A stretch of 64,000 nucleotides of DNA. It comes from Ureibacillus chungkukjangi (lineage in GTDB: Bacteria > Bacillota > Bacilli > Bacillales_A > Planococcaceae). The translations under genes and the position numbers were made by a program. This document shows positions 18,930 through 27,589 of the stretch, piece after piece. The stretch is from NCBI RefSeq assembly GCF_003217295.1, contig NZ_QJTJ01000017.1, forward strand, positions 1 to 64,000, written 5' to 3'. How positions within the stretch are numbered: the stretch's first letter is position 1; the number at the start of each line of letters is the position of its first letter. The notes under the pieces were generated by a model. The model had not been told where the DNA came from. It searched no databases and worked only from the letters and a program-made list of their open reading frames with translations.

Positions 18930-19517
18930 TTACCTCTCACACGCCATTCCATCATCATCGCGGTCGTGTTTACTTTCATATGCTGGATGGGAACTGTTTA
19001 CACCATTTGGATAGACTTTGCGCATTTCGGTACAGTTTTGGAAGGACTGGGATGTGCTTTGTTGGTTTTGCTGTGCTTTTCGTTGAGCTTCTGCCTCAGC
19101 TGCAGCCTTACTTTGTGCTTCTGCCTCAGCAGCTTTTTTCTGGGTTTCGGCTTCGGTGGCTTTTCTTTGGGCCTCAGCTTCAGCGGCTTTTCGCTGAGTT
19201 TCTTCTTCCTCAGCCTTTCTCTGTGCCTCAGCTTCGGCGGCTTTTCTTTGCTCTTCTTCCTCTGCCTGTCTTTGTGCCTCTTCTTCAGCTCTCCGCTTTT
19301 CTTCCTCTTCAGCCTTTAACTTTTCTTCTTCCTCGGCTTTTAGTCTTTCTTCTTCCGTTTCTTTTTCTGCATCTAATTGCTCTTGTTCCTCTGTATCGAT
19401 TTCGTTTTCATCATCTCCAAAGGCATTACAGCTACTAAACGCTAAGATGATAAAAATGATAATTCCTAATATCGTCCACTTTTTCTTTTTGCTCATTCTT
19501 CTCCATTTTTCAACCAT
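18930..19517 (-). CDS. Excalibur-domain surface protein with long charged coiled coil
   Basis: A 195-residue protein. Residues 12-28 form a membrane anchor or signal segment ending in FSSC, which could serve as a lipobox. Residues 40-150 are a Glu/Ala/Lys/Arg-rich, Gln-dotted helix built from repeats of the type AEAEAQRKA, probably an extended coiled coil. The last 37 residues are an excalibur calcium-binding motif: FQNCTEMRKVYP, then HDRDDDGMACER with the DxDxDG loop and paired cysteines. It overlaps the VanZ-like gene by 8 bases; AAGGAGAG within that gene drives its ATG. Likely displayed outside the membrane; the function is unknown. Confidence 0.85.
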   Translation of the reverse strand: MVEKWRRMSKKKKWTILGIIIFIILAFSSCNAFGDDENEIDTEEQEQLDAEKETEEERLKAEEEEKLKAEEEEKRRAEEEAQRQAEEEEQRKAAEAEAQRKAEEEETQRKAAEAEAQRKATEAETQKKAAEAEAQSKAAAEAEAQRKAQQNQQSTSQSFQNCTEMRKVYPNGVNSSHPAYESKHDRDDDGMACER

Positions 19518-19965
19518 ATTCTATCTCTCCTTCAATACGAGCTTTCAACGGTTTAGCCGCTATGTAAGCAGCTGCAAAAGCCAATAAGCTGATAAGTAAA
19601 TCCTGTACATCAAATGTCCCCATCTGATGTATAAATAGCTGAAGAATCTCAGCTCCTCCACCTAGCAACAAAGGAATGCCCATTATCAAATACTTCACTT
19701 TTCCTGAATCTTCATCAAATCTCCACATTGAGACAAGAAAATAAGTAAATGCATACACCCATAACCCATCCGGCAGGCTGTACTTCACAAAGCTAGGAAT
19801 GTCCAAGTTCACAGAAATTGCTCTAATTTGATGAATTATTGAATCGATTTGAAATAGCTTGTACACCTTAAATATCAATAAAGTATCCACTCGAAACAAC
19901 GTGTAAATTAGCCCACCAAGAATAATTGGTAGATAGATGTGCATCCAGGATTGACGGTTCCACAT
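19510..19965 (-). CDS. VanZ-like membrane protein
   Basis: A 151-residue protein with four hydrophobic segments. The VanZ-family pattern appears late as AEILQLF followed by GTFDVQDLLISLL. VanZ relatives are membrane proteins linked to glycopeptide or lipoglycopeptide tolerance, but most are uncharacterised. AGGAGG lies about 12 bases before the ATG. It is cotranscribed with the excalibur protein gene. Confidence 0.7.
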   Translation of the reverse strand: MWNRQSWMHIYLPIILGGLIYTLFRVDTLLIFKVYKLFQIDSIIHQIRAISVNLDIPSFVKYSLPDGLWVYAFTYFLVSMWRFDEDSGKVKYLIMGIPLLLGGGAEILQLFIHQMGTFDVQDLLISLLAFAAAYIAAKPLKARIEGEIEYG

Positions 19966-20093
19966 TTGATTTTGGGCCTCCTAACTGTTGCTTATTTATA
20001 AAGCGTTTTGAAAAATGATTTTATAGGAGTTATTTATTATGGACGGAAATAATTTGAGTATTCAACAATAAGCAAAGAAACTTAGACGTACAA

Positions 20094-20124
20094 AAATCCG
20101 TCAATTAAATTAACTGACGGATTT
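20094..20124 (-). terminator. Terminator of the siderophore-binding protein gene
   Basis: AAATCCGTCA (20094-20103) pairs with TGACGGATTT (20115-20124); on the minus strand five T follow. Confidence 0.8.
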
Positions 20125-20203
20125 GGATTATTAATATGTCTAATTTCGCAAATACTAACTTAGCCGTGCAATTTTCTTCTCATTGTCGTTACTTACTAAA
20201 CAA

Positions 20204-21265
20204 TTATTTCAAATCTTTCGCCACGCCTGAGATTAAAGTTAAATATTCATCAATTGTATATTGAATTGATAATGGATTTGGATTACCAGCTGCTGCTAAT
20301 GGTGTATTATCTTCAATCAGTACAACTGAGCCGTTTTGAATTGCTGGTACTTTTCCAAGAAGTGAATCTGCCTGAAGTGCTGTTAATGTACTTTCATCTC
20401 CATAGATGATGAACATTTCTACATCATTAAGAGCATCTGCATTTTCGGCACTTAGCTCGATATAGAAGCTATTTGGATCCGTAATTTGATCTTTAATGCC
20501 TTCTGGATACGCCATTCCTAAATCATGCAGGAATTCACCACGTGGATCTCCTTCTGTATAAACGTAAAACTTAGATAGGTCAGCTGCGTTGAACATTGCA
20601 AATACAGCCTTTTTCCCTTTAATTTCTGGATGCTCATTTGCCTTATCCTGAATTAGCTTTTCTGTATCAGCAATAAGCTGTTTTCCTTCCTCTGCCATGC
20701 CCATGCCCAGTGAGTTAAACGTAACCTGGTCACGCCAAGAAGTAACCCAAGGTGTTTCCTGATAAGGTACGACTGGAGCAATTTGCGTTAACATATCATA
20801 ATCCTCCTGCGTTATACCAGAGTATGCAGCAAGAATAACATCTGGATCTGACTCAGCAATAGCCTCAAAATCTAAACCATCTGTATCCTGATAAACGTTA
20901 GGATTTTCTTCACCAAGCTCCTTTAATTTTTCAGCAGTCCAAGGCAGCATCCCACTTTCATCCTGGATACCATAGTTCGCTGCAGAGAAACCTACAGGCA
21001 CAACACCAAGAGCAAGAGCCACATCATGGTTTGCCCATGCAATTGTCGCCACACGTTCTGGCTTTTTCTCAATAACCGTTTCCCCTAAAGCATGCTTAAT
21101 AACAATTGGATATTCTGTCGCTGATCCTTCTGCTTTTGTTGCTTCTGAATCTGTTGATTTGCTATCCTCTGTACTAGATTCCTTAGCAGAACAGCCCACA
21201 AGTGCAAGGGAAAGAATCGAGATTAATAACAAGGTTAAAAATGAAAAATTTCGTTTTGAATTCAT
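20204..21265 (-). CDS. Iron-siderophore ABC transporter binding lipoprotein
   Basis: A 353-residue FecB/FhuD-type receptor. The signal peptide ends in lipobox LVGC, followed by a Ser/Glu/Lys linker. The periplasmic-binding fold typical of metal-complex receptors begins near IVIKHALGETVIEKKPERVA. The start at 21265 is preferred: AGGAGTG is spaced correctly for it, while the GTG at 21277 lies inside that site. A Fur box precedes it. No permease or ATPase genes are adjacent, so it must use a transporter encoded elsewhere. Confidence 0.92.
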   Translation of the reverse strand: MNSKRNFSFLTLLLISILSLALVGCSAKESSTEDSKSTDSEATKAEGSATEYPIVIKHALGETVIEKKPERVATIAWANHDVALALGVVPVGFSAANYGIQDESGMLPWTAEKLKELGEENPNVYQDTDGLDFEAIAESDPDVILAAYSGITQEDYDMLTQIAPVVPYQETPWVTSWRDQVTFNSLGMGMAEEGKQLIADTEKLIQDKANEHPEIKGKKAVFAMFNAADLSKFYVYTEGDPRGEFLHDLGMAYPEGIKDQITDPNSFYIELSAENADALNDVEMFIIYGDESTLTALQADSLLGKVPAIQNGSVVLIEDNTPLAAAGNPNPLSIQYTIDEYLTLISGVAKDLK

Positions 21266-21292
21266 TTTGAATGACACTCCTAAAGTTTAGTT

Positions 21293-21311
21293 GATAACGA
21301 TTATCATTATC
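21293..21311. promoter_or_regulatory. Fur box
   Basis: GATAACGATTATCATTATC matches the 19-bp Fur consensus GATAATGATAATCATTATC at 17 positions. It lies 28-46 bases before the siderophore-binding protein start and indicates iron repression. Confidence 0.88.
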
Positions 21312-21413
21312 ATTGATAATATATAACCTACGGCAGAAGTTGTCAATATATTATTTTAATGGTAATTATTTAGAGTAATAGATTGCGCTGGTGTACTGTA
21401 TTTTTTCTGCATG

Positions 21414-21451
21414 AAAAAAGGAAGCCAGCAGCTTTACTTTGCTTGGCTTCC
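21414..21451 (-). terminator. Terminator of the OmpA-domain lipoprotein gene
   Basis: GGAAGCCA (21420-21427) pairs with TGGCTTCC (21444-21451); a six-T run follows on the minus strand. A short GGAA repeat tract lies beside it. Confidence 0.85.
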
Positions 21452-21474
21452 TTCCTTCCTTCCTTACTTCCCTG

Positions 21475-22884
21475 CTATTCTTTTGGATTAATAACAATTT
21501 CTACACGACGATTTTTTGCTTTTCCGTCTTCAGAATTATTTTGGGCTATTGGCATTGTTTCGCCATAGCCAGCTGTACTGATTTTGATATGACCAACTTT
21601 TCCACTTTGTAATAAGTAAGCCACGACTGCTTTTGCTCGTTTTTCCGATAGCTCCATATTATATTGGTCATCACCTGCATTATCAGTATGACCATTAATT
21701 TCCATAACTGTGTCTGCTTTTAATGTCTCTAAATTTTGAATCAACTCATCCAAAGTTTTTTGTGCATCAGGCTTTAAATCGCTTTGATCGTGGTCAAATA
21801 AAATGTCATCAGGTAATTGAATTTTTGTTTCTTCACCATCTGTGGTAACACTTGTATCCTCTGGCGCTTCAACAATTGGTGGTTCCGGATAAAGGATGAC
21901 CTCAATCATATTGCCACCTTCTTCGTTTGGAATCACCGGTTCACCAGTCATCTTTTCAAAGGTTTCTCCGTAAGCCTCGTTCATTCTCATTTCGAGTAAA
22001 TGCCTGCTTTTTGGCTTCGAATTAATAACAATATAGCCTGCTTCTGTAATCGTGTTATATGGAATCTGAATCAAAAACGTACCATCATTCACAACATTCG
22101 TACTCGAGCTTATCCAGTTTTGTGCAACAGCAGCCTCTTCAGAAGAGAAGTAGGAAGCAACCAGCTCAGTACCCTCTAAAAGGTTAGATTTCCCTTTTAC
22201 ATAGAAATAGCGGTGATCGTTCGTTAATTCAGTTTCAATCCATACCTCTGCACTACCATAATCATCAGGAACCTTTTCCCTTTTTGGTGTTTCAATAGGA
22301 TACACCGTTTGTTCGATGGTAGGTAGCACAAGAATCGAAGCAGAGATTTTTTGGTATTCCTCATCTATTATCTCATGCTTTTGAACAAAGGGACCTTCTA
22401 GGTTCTCGCCATCTTCACCATAAACAGCCTCAATCTCATCCGGCTGCCCCCAGCCACCAAGAAGCACGTCAATCGTGACTAAAATATGTCCAAAGCTCGT
22501 TAAATCTGAAGGGATTTCAAAGGTAAAATCTCCATTCTCATCAACCTCTGTACTCTTATCACAAAGAAGACAAACCGGATTTCGAATGGAAAAAGCACGA
22601 TCTAGCCAGTCAATCCCGACGATAGTCCCCTCCATCAAATTACTTGTCCCTTTAACAACAAGCTTTCCATTTTCGGCTACCACTTCCCCGCCTAATTGAA
22701 TGTCAGTAGGAAATTGCTCATCCGCTTTCTCTTCTGAATCTACTTCTTGTTCTTTATCTACTTGACTTGTCTGTTCATCATTATTTTCAGCTTCTACTGT
22801 CTGCGTATCCTCTTTACTCTCACAGCCCACTAAGAGAAACATCGTGGTCACTATAAGCAACAACCAGCCTGTTTTCTTCTCCAT
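21475..22884 (-). CDS. Lipoprotein with C-terminal OmpA peptidoglycan-binding domain
   Basis: A 469-residue exported protein. The signal peptide ends in lipobox LVGC, followed by an acidic Glu/Gln/Asp linker to about residue 55. A large middle part has no family I recognise. The last 115 residues are an OmpA/MotB-type domain: ILFDHDQSDLKPDA, then INGHTDNAGDDQYN and LSEKRAKAVVAYL, where Asp of HTDN and Arg of SEKRA bind diaminopimelate peptidoglycan. The start at 22884 has GAGGAGGGGG before it. Lipid anchor plus wall-binding domain suggests a link between membrane and wall, which is uncommon but known in Bacillales. Confidence 0.85.
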   Translation of the reverse strand: MEKKTGWLLLIVTTMFLLVGCESKEDTQTVEAENNDEQTSQVDKEQEVDSEEKADEQFPTDIQLGGEVVAENGKLVVKGTSNLMEGTIVGIDWLDRAFSIRNPVCLLCDKSTEVDENGDFTFEIPSDLTSFGHILVTIDVLLGGWGQPDEIEAVYGEDGENLEGPFVQKHEIIDEEYQKISASILVLPTIEQTVYPIETPKREKVPDDYGSAEVWIETELTNDHRYFYVKGKSNLLEGTELVASYFSSEEAAVAQNWISSSTNVVNDGTFLIQIPYNTITEAGYIVINSKPKSRHLLEMRMNEAYGETFEKMTGEPVIPNEEGGNMIEVILYPEPPIVEAPEDTSVTTDGEETKIQLPDDILFDHDQSDLKPDAQKTLDELIQNLETLKADTVMEINGHTDNAGDDQYNMELSEKRAKAVVAYLLQSGKVGHIKISTAGYGETMPIAQNNSEDGKAKNRRVEIVINPKE

Positions 22885-23126
22885 AGTCCCCCTCCTCAAT
22901 TTCCAATTCTCTCTATACTACGGTAAGTTATTTTAGAAAATATTGGAATATGTGTATGGTCCTAGGAAATATATCTCTAATTTTAGAGAGTTTTTTTAGT
23001 TGTCTACCTAATAGGGTACATTTTAGAAATCTATTACATACTTATTTACTATATACATTCTCAAGTTTCTCTCTTAGACAAAATCATATTCTACTATTTC
23101 ACTAAACACTCCTATTAAATGGAAGA
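22885..23126. other. Spacer with a copy of the left-end repeat
   Basis: No gene is visible. TCTCTA-ATTT-TAGAGA forms a short hairpin at about 22974-22989. The stretch 23001-23030 resembles 71-100 of this window, with the identical 15-mer ATAGGGTACATTTTA at 23011-23025, probably a relic of the same dispersed element. Confidence 0.45.
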
Positions 23127-23155
23127 TTGACAAAAAAATAGAATTAATATATATT
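23127..23155 (+). promoter_or_regulatory. Sigma-A promoter of bioY-bioB
   Basis: TTGACA (23127-23132) and TATATT (23150-23155) are separated by 17 bases. The BirA operator begins right after the -10 box, so bound BirA would block initiation. Confidence 0.8.
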
Positions 23156-23188
23156 TATGTTAACCTAATTATAATTATAGTTAACATA
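23156..23188. promoter_or_regulatory. BirA (biotin repressor) operator
   Basis: The arms TATGTTAAC and GTTAACATA are exact inverted repeats separated by 15 bases, the spacing known for BirA boxes. It overlaps the start site of the bio transcript. Confidence 0.92.
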
Positions 23189-23209
23189 AAAGATGGAGGT
23201 AGGTAATTT

Positions 23210-23824
23210 GTGAGTACTGTGCAAAAGACACTTTCAAAAACAAACGTAGTAGATTTAGTGTACTGTGGCATGTTCGCTACATTAATGATGATTGGAGCGA
23301 ACATTACGTCATTTGCTCCATTCTTTATTGTCGGTGGAGTACCGATTACATTACAGACATTTTTTGCTGTGCTAGCAGGACTTGTGTTGGGTAGTAGAAA
23401 TGGTGCCATTGCTTGCACAGTATACATGTTAATCGGCTTGGCGGGGGCACCCGTTTTCGCTAAGTTTAGTGGTGGCTTCGATAGTATTCTATCCCCCACA
23501 TTTGGTTTTATTTTAACGTTTATTTTTGCTGCCTATCTGACGGGAAAAATTGTTGAAACGTTCCAAACTCTAAAGCACTACATTGTAGCCGCACTTTTTT
23601 CAATGCTGGTTATTTATATTGCTGGAACGAATTGGATGTATCTGTCATATAATCTTTGGGCAGACGCACCACCTGAACTTTCCTATCAGCTTGTTTGGGG
23701 CTGGATGCTGATACCACTTCCAAAAGATATCATTTTAGCGATTTTTGCAGCTTTTCTGGCATTCCGACTTCAAAGGATTCTAAAAATTTTACCTATTAAA
23801 TCATCAACCAAATTGGAGGATTAA
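23210..23824 (+). CDS. bioY: Biotin transporter substrate-binding membrane protein
   Basis: A 204-residue BioY protein with about six membrane segments, the S component of a biotin ECF transporter. Family features include the early LVYCGMFATLMMIG region, the GVPITLQTF loop and GLVLGSRNGA. The start is GTG at 23210 with GGAGGT 9 bases before it. It is followed by bioB after 3 bases and is controlled by the BirA box. BioY can work alone or with a shared energising module, which is not encoded here. Confidence 0.94.
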   Translation: MSTVQKTLSKTNVVDLVYCGMFATLMMIGANITSFAPFFIVGGVPITLQTFFAVLAGLVLGSRNGAIACTVYMLIGLAGAPVFAKFSGGFDSILSPTFGFILTFIFAAYLTGKIVETFQTLKHYIVAALFSMLVIYIAGTNWMYLSYNLWADAPPELSYQLVWGWMLIPLPKDIILAIFAAFLAFRLQRILKILPIKSSTKLED

Positions 23825-23827
23825 CTT

Positions 23828-24823
23828 ATGTGGACTCAGCTTGCTCAAGATGTGATAAATGGAAAAGAGCTAAGTGATCATGAAGCACTGGCTATTTTAA
23901 CGGTTAATGACGATGAACTACTTCCGTTGCTACATGGCGCTTTTCAAATTCGGAAGCACTATTATGGTAAAAAAGTGAAGTTGAATATGATACTGAATGC
24001 AAAAAGTGGATATTGTCCGGAAGATTGCGGGTATTGTTCCCAATCATCCAAATCAACGGCTCCCATTGAAAAATATCCATTCATTACTAAAGAGGAAATA
24101 CTGGAAGGTGCCAAACGTGCTTTTGAAAACAAAATTGGCACCTTTTGTATCGTAGCCAGTGGACGCGGCCCAACCCGCAAAGATGTCAAAGTAGTAAGCG
24201 AAGCAGTTAGTGAAATTAAAGAAAAATATGGTTTAAAAGTTTGCGCTTGCCTCGGTTTGCTAAAAGAAGAGCAAGCAGAACAGTTAAAACAAGCAGGTGT
24301 CGATCGCTATAATCATAACGTTAACACCTCCCAGCGTCATCATGACTATATAACAACAACGCACACATATGATGATCGAATCAATACAATTGAGATTGTA
24401 AAGAAACACGGTCTGTCTCCTTGTTCCGGAGCGATTATCGGCATGAAAGAAACGAAGGATGATGTTGTTCATATTGCCCGGGCATTAAGAGCCCTTGATG
24501 CAGATTCGATTCCAATTAACTTCCTTAATGCTATAGATGGGACAAAGCTTGAGGGAACAAAAGAATTAAATCCAAGGTATTCCTTAAAAGTTCTCGCGTT
24601 ATTCCGCTATATAAACCCAACTAAGGAAATTCGTGTCGCAGGTGGTCGTGAAGTGAATCTAGGGACATTACAACCTCTTGCCTTATACCCAGCCAATAGC
24701 ATATTTGTTGGCGATTATCTAACGACAGCTGGTCAAGAAGAAAACATCGACTATCGAATGCTAGAAGATCTTGGTTTTGAGATTGAATTAGCTGAGAAAC
24801 AGGAAGAACTAAGCAGAGCGTAA
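23828..24823 (+). CDS. bioB: Biotin synthase
   Basis: Radical-SAM enzyme that inserts sulphur into dethiobiotin. At 331 residues it has the normal size. The CxxxCxxC cluster is Cys63, Cys67 and Cys70; YNHNVNTS and the cysteines around KVCACLG and SPCSGAIIGM supply the second cluster. Arg in EIRVAGGRE is conserved. TTGGAGGATT precedes the ATG. No other bio genes are in the window, so the pair may serve imported dethiobiotin as well as biotin. Confidence 0.96.
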   Translation: MWTQLAQDVINGKELSDHEALAILTVNDDELLPLLHGAFQIRKHYYGKKVKLNMILNAKSGYCPEDCGYCSQSSKSTAPIEKYPFITKEEILEGAKRAFENKIGTFCIVASGRGPTRKDVKVVSEAVSEIKEKYGLKVCACLGLLKEEQAEQLKQAGVDRYNHNVNTSQRHHDYITTTHTYDDRINTIEIVKKHGLSPCSGAIIGMKETKDDVVHIARALRALDADSIPINFLNAIDGTKLEGTKELNPRYSLKVLALFRYINPTKEIRVAGGREVNLGTLQPLALYPANSIFVGDYLTTAGQEENIDYRMLEDLGFEIELAEKQEELSRA

Positions 24824-24890
24824 TTTTGATCAACTATAGATTCCATAAGCAAACACTAGAAATTTACTCCGATACTTTGTTCTGTTTAAA

Positions 24891-24935
24891 CAAAAAACCA
24901 GTTGAAATATCGGTTATCCGATTTTCCAACTGGTT
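24891..24935 (-). terminator. Terminator of the M20/DUF3100-type operon
   Basis: AACCAGTTG (24896-24904) pairs with CAACTGGTT (24927-24935), with an inner ATCGG/CCGAT stem; a T run follows on the minus strand. It may also stop the bioB transcript. Confidence 0.8.
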
Positions 24936-24967
24936 CCCTCTTCTATATCGTTTTTATGAACACAATC

Positions 24968-25423
24968 TTAGATAATCCCCTGCATACGTAAAAGAATCTC
25001 TGCTATTACTGCCGAGCCGAGGTATGTTCCTAGTAACACGAACATTCCTACAATGATGGTTTTCCAACCTAATTTAGCAAAGTCAGCCCATGAACGACCG
25101 ATTGAAATCCCTGCATAAGCTAGGATTGGCGTTGCAATGGCTAAAAGATTTACTTTGGATGTCCACTCAACAATTTGTTCTGCTCCAGGCACTCCTGGAA
25201 TGGTTACGATAAATGCTAGTATACCAATATAGGCAATACTTGGAATTCCTTTATAGGGGTTCACTCTATGAAGGATTAATCCAACTAAACTGATTCCGAC
25301 CAAAGCCAATATCCCCGGCAGTGCTTCCAGTGGCATTACTTCATAACCAATCCAGTTTCCGACAGCCACCATAACGGATACAATGATAAACAAGAGGATC
25401 CATTCTTGAATATTTTTTAGCAT
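24968..25423 (-). CDS. Small integral membrane protein, partner of the next gene
   Basis: A 151-residue protein with about five hydrophobic segments and no soluble domain. AAGGTGG precedes the ATG, and the gene starts 3 bases after the stop of the larger membrane protein gene, so the two are probably one transporter or a split one. Conserved-looking parts are SIGRSWADFAKLGWK and GTYLGSAVIAEILLRMQGII (key residues GRSW, GTYLGSA). I recognise no characterised family. It is the last gene of the operon. Confidence 0.7.
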   Translation of the reverse strand: MLKNIQEWILLFIIVSVMVAVGNWIGYEVMPLEALPGILALVGISLVGLILHRVNPYKGIPSIAYIGILAFIVTIPGVPGAEQIVEWTSKVNLLAIATPILAYAGISIGRSWADFAKLGWKTIIVGMFVLLGTYLGSAVIAEILLRMQGII

Positions 25424-25426
25424 AGA

Positions 25427-26317
25427 TTATTTCACCACCTTAGATTTTGTATCATCAGTAACTTTCTCTGTTATCACACCTACGTTTGATTCGGCATCAA
25501 GCTTTGACGCCATCATATTTTCTGCACTATTTTTCTCTCTTCGTTTCGTCAACACTTTATAAAATTTCTCTGTTAAAGGTAGCCCAATAAGTATACTTGC
25601 ATATAAACCAGTTACAGATGTTAATAGGTTACTAGCACCTGAAAAGGCTGTGATGGTATCAGCCATATCAGGGAATGCAGCAACTAACGGTCCCAACGCA
25701 GCAGCTGTCATACTGCCACTACCGATCCCAGTTGCCATTGCAAACGAATAGGGGTGAAGCGGTAATGTAGTTGCTAAAAATCCTGAAGCTAGTCCTATAA
25801 AGATTGACCCAAATACAGTACCGAAAATATACATGGACATGACGCCACGTCCTTCTGGAGAGGAAAGTCCGAACTTATCCGTAATTAATGCCAAATTTGC
25901 TTCTCGTCCAATTGAGTGGGTCATCCCAATACTCTCCCTTTTAAGTCCTAATAGAACTGCAATAGGAAGTGCTATTAAAATCGTACCTAAATTTCCAAGC
26001 TCCTGAAGAATTAAAGCGGGCCCTGCCGCGATTAATTGAGGTAATGCAGGTCCGGCCTGAACGCCAAACTTGGCTATTAATAGAGTAAGTGTAATATAAA
26101 CCAGTGTTTCAGCATTTTCTGACTGTTTTTTTGTAACAATGGGAGTGAAGTAGATAGAAATCCCAATGATAACGGCATAAAGCATAGGAAGTAATAAAAT
26201 GATTCCAGCGCCAATACTTATACTATGCTGTCCAATAAGTTCAGTCACAATCACAATGGCTAGTACAACAGCATGTAATCGCCAATCTTTCCATAAACCT
26301 AATGCTTTTCCCTCCAT
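25427..26317 (-). CDS. Membrane protein, DUF3100-like, putative transporter
   Basis: A 296-residue protein with about nine hydrophobic segments and a soluble C-terminal tail from about residue 255. The beginning (WKDWRLHAVVL, then ELIGQHSISIGAG) and GIGSGSMTAAALGPL resemble the DUF3100 family as I remember it; this is not certain. The GSGSMTAA segment has the small-residue richness of substrate hairpins in carriers. AAAGGGGGAAA precedes the ATG. It lies between an M20 amidohydrolase and a second membrane gene, so transport of an N-acyl amino acid or its product is a reasonable guess. Confidence 0.65.
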   Translation of the reverse strand: MEGKALGLWKDWRLHAVVLAIVIVTELIGQHSISIGAGIILLLPMLYAVIIGISIYFTPIVTKKQSENAETLVYITLTLLIAKFGVQAGPALPQLIAAGPALILQELGNLGTILIALPIAVLLGLKRESIGMTHSIGREANLALITDKFGLSSPEGRGVMSMYIFGTVFGSIFIGLASGFLATTLPLHPYSFAMATGIGSGSMTAAALGPLVAAFPDMADTITAFSGASNLLTSVTGLYASILIGLPLTEKFYKVLTKRREKNSAENMMASKLDAESNVGVITEKVTDDTKSKVVK

Positions 26318-26353
26318 ACACTTTCCCCCTTTAAATGAGAATATTAATAATTC

Positions 26354-27547
26354 CTATACTTGTACTTGTTTGGCGTGTACCTGCATATATTCCAAAGTTG
26401 CTTGTCCAAGAATTTTTGCTGCGATTAAGAGTGCTCTCTCATCAATATCGAATTTCGGATGATGGTGTGGATACGATACTTCCCACTCAGGGTTTCTCGC
26501 ACCTGTAAAGAAGAAAGTTCCTTTTACTTTTTGTAGGTAGTACGAGTAATCCTCCCCACCCATAACAGGCTCCGTTTCATTAACAGCAGTGACACCAGGA
26601 ATTTTCTTTGCGATTTCAGCTACAAATTCAGTCTCTTCTTCATGGTTGACGAGCGTTGGATAGCCACGAGTATACTTGAATTCAAAACCTGCTCTAGCCG
26701 TTTCACATATTCCTTTCACAACTCTCTCCATCTCTTCTTCCATAAATACGCGAGTCTCTTCTTTAAAGGTTCTAACAGTTCCAAGCATCTCTGCATGGTC
26801 AGCAATCACATTATATGGATTTTCTGCGACAAAGGATGTAACTGATAACACTGCTGAATCTAACGGATCTATTTTTCGACTGACAATCTGGTTTAAACTA
26901 TTAATAAGCTGACTACCTACCGCAATACTATCGATCGTTTGCTGTGGATATGCCCCGTGACCTCCACGACCTTGTATGCGAATCGTAAACACATCAGGTG
27001 CTGCTTGAAGGGCACCCGCACGATACCCCACTTCACCCAATGGCGATTCTGCCTGTAAATGGGTACCAAAAATCACATCCACCCCATCTAAACAACCATC
27101 CTCAATCATCGAAATTGCACCGCCAGGAGGTAATTCTTCTGCATGCTGATGAATAAATACAACAGTTCCTTGCAGGTCAGACTTCATTTGATTTAGCACT
27201 TTTGCCAGCCCCAATAATGTTGCCGTATGTCCATCATGACCACAAGCATGCATGACACCATCGTTTTTAGACTTAAAAGGCACGTCCGTTTGCTCAACAA
27301 TCGGCAGCGCATCAAAATCTGCACGCAATGCGACTGTAGGACCCGGCTGCTCGCCCTTTAAATAAGCAACAACGCCATTCCCACCAACGCCCGTTCTCGT
27401 CTCATGCCCGAGCTTTTTATGAAAATCAGCAATGTACTCAGCAGTTTTCACCTCATGAAACGACAGCTCTGGATACTCATGTAAATGACGACGTATCCCA
27501 ACAATCTCCTCATAAATCCCATCTAAACCATCAAACAAATTTTGCAT
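26354..27547 (-). CDS. M20-family amidohydrolase (N-acyl amino acid hydrolase type)
   Basis: A 397-residue dizinc hydrolase. HACGHDGH (100-107) and the HAEELPPGGA segment carry metal ligands and the catalytic Glu; the final metal His is in YPHHHPKFD. A dimerisation domain with GRGGHGAYP splits the catalytic domain as in aminoacylases and indole-acetyl-amino-acid hydrolases. AAAGGAGG precedes the ATG. Relatives cut N-acyl, N-carbamoyl or N-acetyl amino acids and indole-acetyl conjugates. The neighbours are two dehydrogenases and two membrane proteins. Confidence 0.92.
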   Translation of the reverse strand: MQNLFDGLDGIYEEIVGIRRHLHEYPELSFHEVKTAEYIADFHKKLGHETRTGVGGNGVVAYLKGEQPGPTVALRADFDALPIVEQTDVPFKSKNDGVMHACGHDGHTATLLGLAKVLNQMKSDLQGTVVFIHQHAEELPPGGAISMIEDGCLDGVDVIFGTHLQAESPLGEVGYRAGALQAAPDVFTIRIQGRGGHGAYPQQTIDSIAVGSQLINSLNQIVSRKIDPLDSAVLSVTSFVAENPYNVIADHAEMLGTVRTFKEETRVFMEEEMERVVKGICETARAGFEFKYTRGYPTLVNHEEETEFVAEIAKKIPGVTAVNETEPVMGGEDYSYYLQKVKGTFFFTGARNPEWEVSYPHHHPKFDIDERALLIAAKILGQATLEYMQVHAKQVQV

Positions 27548-27589
27548 GCTATTTTCCTCCTTTTATGAATAGGTGTTTCTATGAATTAG

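Noticed and set aside
18966-19438. Long plus-strand frames opposite the excalibur gene
   Set aside because: They are the reverse complement of the Glu/Ala/Lys repeat tract, giving Leu/Phe/Ser-rich artefacts.
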